From Gnetum montanum (lineage: Eukaryota > Streptophyta > Gnetopsida > Gnetales > Gnetaceae), in contig MNCI01027100.1 of NCBI GenBank assembly GCA_015680685.1, positions 685,838 to 749,837 on the forward strand: a stretch of 64,000 nucleotides of DNA, in the 5' to 3' direction. Position 1 is the stretch's first letter. Each line of letters begins with the position of its first letter. Shown here piece after piece: positions 58,453 through 64,000 of this stretch. The position numbers were made by a program, and so were the translations under genes. Under the pieces are notes generated by a model, which ran no database searches, was not told the DNA's origin, and worked only from the letters and a program-made list of their open reading frames with translations.

Positions 58453-59879
58453 AGGTTATTGAAAGAGGTTTCATTATTTCATACCTTACTCATTGCCTTT
58501 AATAAATGTTGAATTCTTTGCTTAGTGTAATTTTAGAGTTAGAAATTTTTTCAAGGAAGTTGCCCTAAAAGTCTAATGTCGAACTTGGTTTGTTTAGCTG
58601 ACACATAAAAGAACATGTAATGGTTTTGAGGAACGTTTGATAAAATGATGAAAAAGGAAAGAATAGATTTGGAAATGAAGTACTCAAAGAGTATAAAATG
58701 ATGTGGTGGTGTGCAACAAGTACAAATTACAAAAGTCACGCAAGTGGGTCCTCCCCAAAGTAGGTTCCAATCTATAATTCCCTTGGGTAACCACACCTTA
58801 AAATGTTTGTAGGCACTAGAAGAGGTAAATGTAATCCACACTAATTCCACAAAACACACACATGTAGATACCACCATGATGAGGTATGAGTTCAATGCGA
58901 TACAAGACACGAGTCACAAATACATGAACAACGAGATGGGATGAATTGTAGAGGGGATTGTAGAGATTGGGACATGAGGTAACTAACCCATGATACGATG
59001 AATCTTGAGTCTACGGTATGATTAATTTGTCATTAGCACATCGTTCCAAAATCAGGACCAAGTCCATTCCTCCGATCAGTGACATCGCNCTCCAAAATCA
59101 GGACCAAGTCCATTCCTCCGATCAGTGACATCGCATTGTTTCATCCAATGATGGGCAACCATAAGAGCACCACGATAACAAGGCGTATGATCACTTGGCA
59201 TTTTGTCCAAGGGAGGAGTGATTTGGAATCTGCGGCACACACACACACAATTTTTTCTTTTGATATTTTCTTGTGTGGTTCGTCTCTCTTTTTTTTTTTG
59301 TTTTTTTTTTCAAGCTGCTTTGGCACTTTGTCCTTTCCAACAGTGAATCGGAGAAGCCACCAACCTTTAGGCATGGGTGCATGTCTTTTTAGTGGAACCC
59401 CCAGAACAGCATTGAGTTTCTATTAAGTGCCTTTATTACTCTTACTCCCATTTTTTGTTAGATCTACAAGGATCTTAGTACAACTAGGTTGCATGATAGC
59501 ATCTATAGATGTCACCAAAAAGAATCCAAAAGTCGCCTTGATGTCACACCATGGCCATTCCTTCTTAGTTCATCATTCTTTGCTTTGGGCATAATGAGCA
59601 CAAAATTACTTTTAAGTTTTCATGATGACAAGAATATCATTGTACCCAGAGTAGTGCCTCTTATTAATAGAATGGGTGGGTGGATGTTGTGGGCTCATTG
59701 TCCAAATAATTAGTCACTTATGACTCGATAGCATAGAACAACCCCTCAACTGACTGGTTACATGAGTGTTTTATTCATAGATGAGATTACACATAAAAAG
59801 ATAAAATAATAAATTAGAAATGAAAAACTAGAAAAAAAAATTGTAAAATCAAAGAAAAAGGAAAACATTTACTAATTTT
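58453..59879 (-). other. element E spacer
   Basis: Non-coding spacer between gag and aORF, homologous to that of D. Contains the shared block (58738-58797 on the plus strand: caagtgggtcctccccaaag..), a single N at 59089 between two identical 44-bp copies, a (CA)n run near 59235-59249 and T-rich tracts at 59288-59311. The region corresponding to B's internal promoter appears to be missing. Confidence 0.6.
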
Positions 59880-61921
59880 TCTTGTTAGAATGGGGGATGT
59901 CCCCCATAACTAAACTTTTAATCATGGCAAGAATTAATAAATGGAAGGGGGGGATCCATGCATTTTGAAAATATTGGGACCTGGTCATATCCAAACCATT
60001 GGGTGTCTTTTGATGGGGTGTTTGGAATGTACCCAAATTGGGGTTCACACACTTTATTAAAGTTGACATAGTGAGGCAAGTTATAAGATGTGGTTAATTG
60101 AAAAGGAGTTGACCCACTATGGCACTCGTGACCGTAAGATGGTATGCAAGGATCAATTTGTCTTCCTATGTGGCTATATTCATTGGGCTGCATGGTTGTT
60201 GGAGTATTGATTGGTGGCCTTGATAAGGTAACATGGGGTGTTGGGTTCGAGGAGAAAGATGCACCACAGTGTTGAACTTGTGCTGAGTGGGAGGATGTAG
60301 TGGTCTCGAAACTATGCTATCCCTTTCTATGGTCATGTCTAAAGAAGGGATGCCTTCTATGTTGTGGAGGATTCCCACTGCAGTTGACAATAGCAGCACA
60401 AGTACCGTTTGTGGGTTGATGTTGTGGTGCAAATTCTTCTAGCACAACTGGTGGCGATGTAGAAGGGGATGAAGGATAAGAATATTGAATTTGAGGAGAA
60501 GTGTATGACACATGAGGGGGTGATTTTGTTGGAGAGGACATGGGTTGATAGTACTTAGGAGAATGATAACGATGTGGTGAGATAGAGGATGTTGACCCAG
60601 TTGGGGAAACAGGATGCTGAACCTGATAAGCACTTGGGTTCGGATGATATGAAGGGTGTGACTAGTTTGGGGGTGGCCTCCCCCACAACTGGAATTTCTA
60701 CCACTGTGATTGAATGCAGTATGTTTGTATGAACTCTGGATGTAACATTCTTCCCCAATGCTCATGTAAATGTGACAAGATGGGGCATTGACCTTTGGGG
60801 TCATCGTGCAAGCAAATGTTACATTGATAAGTATGATTAGCAGTTGAGTTCTTATTCCCTTCAACCCTTCTTTTTGATTGTCTAAGGGTGTTTTGTCCTG
60901 CTTCTTGGTTCATCATGGTTCTACCTCTAATCGTATTGGCATATTCTCCACATTTTTCATGTATCAATTCCATCATCTTATTGATCTTTGCCTCAATTTC
61001 ATCTAGTGATTGTAATATTGGCAAAGATGATTCCACCTCCTTGAGGTGAGTTGATTTCTCCTCTTCATGATCATGGACCTCTGCTAGTTCAAGATTTTGG
61101 TCCTATTCAGAGCTTTCAACACTCTCCCATTTATCCATTTCTCCTTCTTCTTTTGCTACTTGCTTAATAAGCTCTTGGAATTGGTGGGTTTGTAGCTCAT
61201 ATAGTTGACATGGGGCATACATCCCTAGGGTCTCCCTTGTTTCGTTACAAAGCCCATTTATGATGTGATACATTAGCCTCTCCTCGAAGAACCCATGGCT
61301 TGGGCAATTGTTTAACAATGAATAATATCTTTCTAAGGCCATGTCCAAGGGTTCATGTTGTGCTTATTTCCACTCTTGGATTTGTCTCCTCAAGGTTGAC
61401 ACTCTTCCATAATTTTGATATCTTTCATTAAAGAGTTCTACCATTGTTGGCCAACATTGAATTAATTTTGGTCTTAAGGACCTATACCATACTTTTGCTT
61501 GTCCAACGAGTGTCAAAGGAAAGAGCTTAAGTTTTTGTCATCCATTATCAATATTGTTCCATACACAGGCATCATGGAAGGCTTGTAAATGATATTGCGG
61601 ATCTAAATCATAGCCTCCTAAAAACTTGGGAAAGTTGTTTAAATTAAGCCTGGGTAGACAGCTTTCCTTGTGAGGCCTGTGGGATATTCGAACAGCCTCT
61701 TGTATATGCATTAGGCTCTTAGTGGCCAGCAGGGGTTCATCGTCACTAGGTAGGTTATGAATTTGTGAGTTGGGATGATGTTGTCTTTTTTTATGTACAT
61801 AGGAGACCAATGCATAAGATTGAGTACTCCAAACTTCATCTTCATCATCATATAATTCATTGGTTCTCCAATGAATTACCTTACTAGTTGTTGCATTGTC
61901 ATATTCTTCTGAGAGAGACAT
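59880..61921 (-). pseudogene. element E gag
   Basis: From ATG at 61921: MSLSEEYDNATTSKVIHWRT, then LNLNNFPKFLGGYDLDPQYH (to 61538). A shift follows, then MALERYYSLLNNCPSHGFFE and RETLGMYAPCQLYELQTHQF (61103-61348), a coiled segment with YQCNICLHDDPKGQC (60780-60840), and a Pro/Ser/His-rich tail in shifted frames to about 59880. The knuckle His is Asp here. At least four stops or shifts. No pol follows. Confidence 0.83.
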
Positions 61922-62034
61922 TGTGCTGAATTGTGTGTGACTTATCTGTAACTAGTTTCTCTCTAAAAGATATATCGTTAATGCTTCTTCACAGTGATCT
62001 TGGATGATATAACTAATCTAGATAACTAACACCA

Positions 62035-62052
62035 TCCCCAACAACAGCGCCA
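62035..62052 (-). other. element E primer-binding site (tRNA-Asp type)
   Basis: The plus-strand sequence tccccaacaacagcgcca matches the tRNA-Asp 3' end TCCCCGGCAACGGCGCCA in 15 of 18 positions and lies one base from the LTR. Confidence 0.85.
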
Positions 62053-62053
62053 A

Positions 62054-62998
62054 TGACGAGTGGCTAGGTACCCCTACACTCAACCATACAAATACGACCA
62101 TGTACGCACAATCCAGTCAAACTCCGTAAATGGACTAGTTGTGGTATCTATACAGTTACACATTGATCGCAGTTCACTGTCTTCCCACTTGGACTAGTAT
62201 TGGCTTTATCGCGTATGGTTTAGTCCAGAGTGAGGTGTATGATGTGGTCCTAAGCTAGTGCTAGTCTTAGAGGCAATGGAAAATAACTTTGTTTTAAGCT
62301 AATAGGGAATGAGAAGCAAAGTCTAAGTTAGCCTAAGTGTGATGAGCATCTTTCCTTAATCATCCGTACACATCTTAGACCTCATGTACTACTTCTGGGA
62401 TTACCAAGTGCATGTTACTTAAGCACTCCTAGATATGCTACTAGGATACCAAGTAGTCACACTTAAATGCTCATGATTAAGTTGTACTCATTCCGAATTT
62501 AATAACAGGGATAGTAGATGAAGGCAAAGAAATATTAATTAAGAAAACAATAAATAACAATAATAATTAAGCAATTAAAACTAAGTGAATGCTGCAATGA
62601 TGAAGTAATCTTGATCTTTATTGCCAACCATGTGCATGTCCAAGTACGTCACACTCAAATAAAGGTTCCGTACAATTACAATCATCACACTGTGGGCATG
62701 CACTGGGGAAAGAATTGAGATGAACTAAAAATGAACAAAAATACTCTACTACTACACTTACTTACTCTCCCCCTTCCTATGTGCCTAAATTTCGTATTTA
62801 TAGGCTTACACAGGAACCACGATATTGTGTATCCGATATTGTTACCCAGGTCGTGATATCACTTACCCGATATCGAGTGTTCGATATCAAGGGTCCGATA
62901 TTAGCACCTAGTTATCAACGGTCCAATGTCAAGGGTTTGATATCAGCACCTAGTTATCAAGGGTCCAATATCAGTACCTGACAAATCACAATTCATCA
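62054..62998 (-). repeat. element E 5' LTR
   Basis: On the minus strand it starts TGATGAATTGTGATTTG (62998) and ends GCCACTCGTCA (62054). U3 has extra copies of 'ttgataactaggtgctgata' phrases compared with the 3' LTR, which explains its greater length. TATA box 62795-62802; AATAAAG-equivalent 62616-62622. Confidence 0.9.
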
Positions 62999-63003
62999 TC
63001 AAC

Positions 63004-63881
63004 CAACATCGATTCCATTTATGATATTCCCAACTCTTTGGGTCCCATTGCATTTGTAAACATTTATGTGTGGCAAAGAAAAAAAATCAAATCATGATTT
63101 TTAAAACAATAGTAAAGCATAAAAATTGTGATTGAATTTTCAATGCCATTCATCCATCCTAGTGGAGAAAAATCCGTACACTCTCTACAATTAAGGGACT
63201 TGCAACGACAAAATAATACTAAGAGTGAGTACACACATCATATGACAATGTGTTGATGATATTATTTTCAAAAATGTTAAAAATTAGCCTATTCTGAATA
63301 TCTTATGAAAAATGTTTGGGAATATGACATCCCATTTTGGATGTCATAGCAAACATCAAATATACTAGATGTTAGACATGAGAAGATAATATGGCAATGT
63401 CAAATATGTATAATATTTGACATTATGTGTAAAGAAAATAATAGGGAAAATGCATAAGGAAAAAGAAAATAATGTATCTGGGTCATGTTTGAGTATTTCT
63501 TATGGTTAACTTTCTTTAACATCTATTCCTTAGAGGCTATCCAACACTACCACCACAATTAGGCCTACAATTGACTAGAAGGGAGGGCTAGTCTTCTTTT
63601 TGTTCCACTTCATCTAACACTTGTTACTCACCTTTATTAGCTCTGCAAATTCATGTTGATATGACCTTTAATGCCCAGGTATAAATACCTTAGGTCAAAA
63701 CCCCAAGGATCACCTTGAGGGACATACTTGTTATTACAATGCATCCTTTCAGGTCTTAATTACAACTTGCCCTTTCAAGTCTTGTTACAATAATTATGAC
63801 ACTTGTTATGAAGACACAACATCTTTGTTATGCCACGACACCATTCGGGAATGGGGACATGATAGGGAATCTCTACTAAGT
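63004..63881. other. unassigned AT-rich DNA
   Basis: DNA between element E and the next LTR end. No gene, RNA or repeat recognised. Confidence 0.5.
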
Positions 63882-64000
63882 TGATGAGTGGCGAGGTACC
63901 CCTACACTCAACCATACGAATACGAGTGTAGCACGTGCGATCCAGTTAAACTCCACAGACTAAGTGCCTACATGTCTCATGGAACACTTAAGGTTAATTA
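63882..64000 (-). repeat. partial minus-strand LTR at the window edge
   Basis: tgatgagtggcgaggtacccctacactcaaccatacgaatacg.. (gapped here) is the reverse complement of the terminal part of the family LTR. Similarity to D and E holds to about 63962 (..actccacagac) and then fades, so it is truncated or belongs to another subfamily. It continues beyond the window. Confidence 0.7.

Larger units (their letters stand above)
56920..62998 (-). mobile_element. element E: non-autonomous retrotransposon on the minus strand
   Basis: LTRs 62054-62998 (5') and 56920-57808 (3') flank PBS, gag, spacer and an internally deleted aORF. The 5-bp TSD is TCAAC (56915-56919 and 62999-63003). No pol. About 6.1 kb, shorter than C or D mainly because most of the aORF is missing. 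Confidence 0.92.

Noticed and set aside
59235-59249. (CA)n microsatellite as a feature of interest
   Set aside because: Short, common simple repeat inside the element E spacer.

Overview
This is plant nuclear DNA from a repeat-rich, probably large genome. The evidence is several degraded Ty3/gypsy LTR retrotransposons whose primer-binding sites match the 3' end of plant tRNA-Asp (typical of the Athila/Tat group), plant-type LINE remnants, and a fragment of an endoplasmic-reticulum glucosidase II beta-subunit gene. Nested insertion on this scale suits a gymnosperm or another giant plant genome, but the species cannot be named from the window. I found no intact host gene, no rRNA or tRNA gene, and no bacterial feature.

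Layout. 1-5160: AT-rich DNA with two SINE-like repeats, a possible broken host gene on the minus strand (670-1205) and the 5' half of a LINE (about 3440-5000). 5161-15587: element R1 (+), which has LTRs, gag, protease, the start of RT and an additional ORF (aORF); the rest of pol is deleted and its 3' LTR ends in three 66-bp tandem repeats. 15588-16650: host-like DNA with a glucosidase II beta fragment. 16650-50935: a nest. Outer element A (+, with RT, RNase H, integrase, aORF and 3' LTR) was entered inside RT by element B (17203-34774, TSD ATAGG) and inside integrase by element D (36775-44235). B was itself entered by element C (22194-30548, TSD ATACT). D carries a minus-strand LTR end next to a sequence gap (42998-43100, here F). 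50936-56914: unassigned DNA, a foldback repeat (51414-52691), a SINE-like copy and the 3' half of a LINE interrupted by about 1.25 kb. 56920-62998: element E (-, TSD TCAAC). 63882-64000: the edge of another minus-strand LTR.

How the parts relate. B, C, D and E share one plan: LTR, tRNA-Asp PBS, gag, long non-coding spacer, aORF, polypurine tract, LTR. None has pol. They look like a non-autonomous gag+aORF family that would depend on pol from a relative such as A. The aORF starts directly after a conserved splice-acceptor-like sequence (TGATTRYAG then ATGG). In R1, A and B the spacer upstream of the aORF also repeats the element's own LTR promoter motifs and a TATA box. Both observations suggest that the aORF has, or had, its own spliced or separately initiated transcript. 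All copies carry stops and frameshifts. The two large N gaps and two single-N joins are assembly flaws, three of them in the same spacer region.
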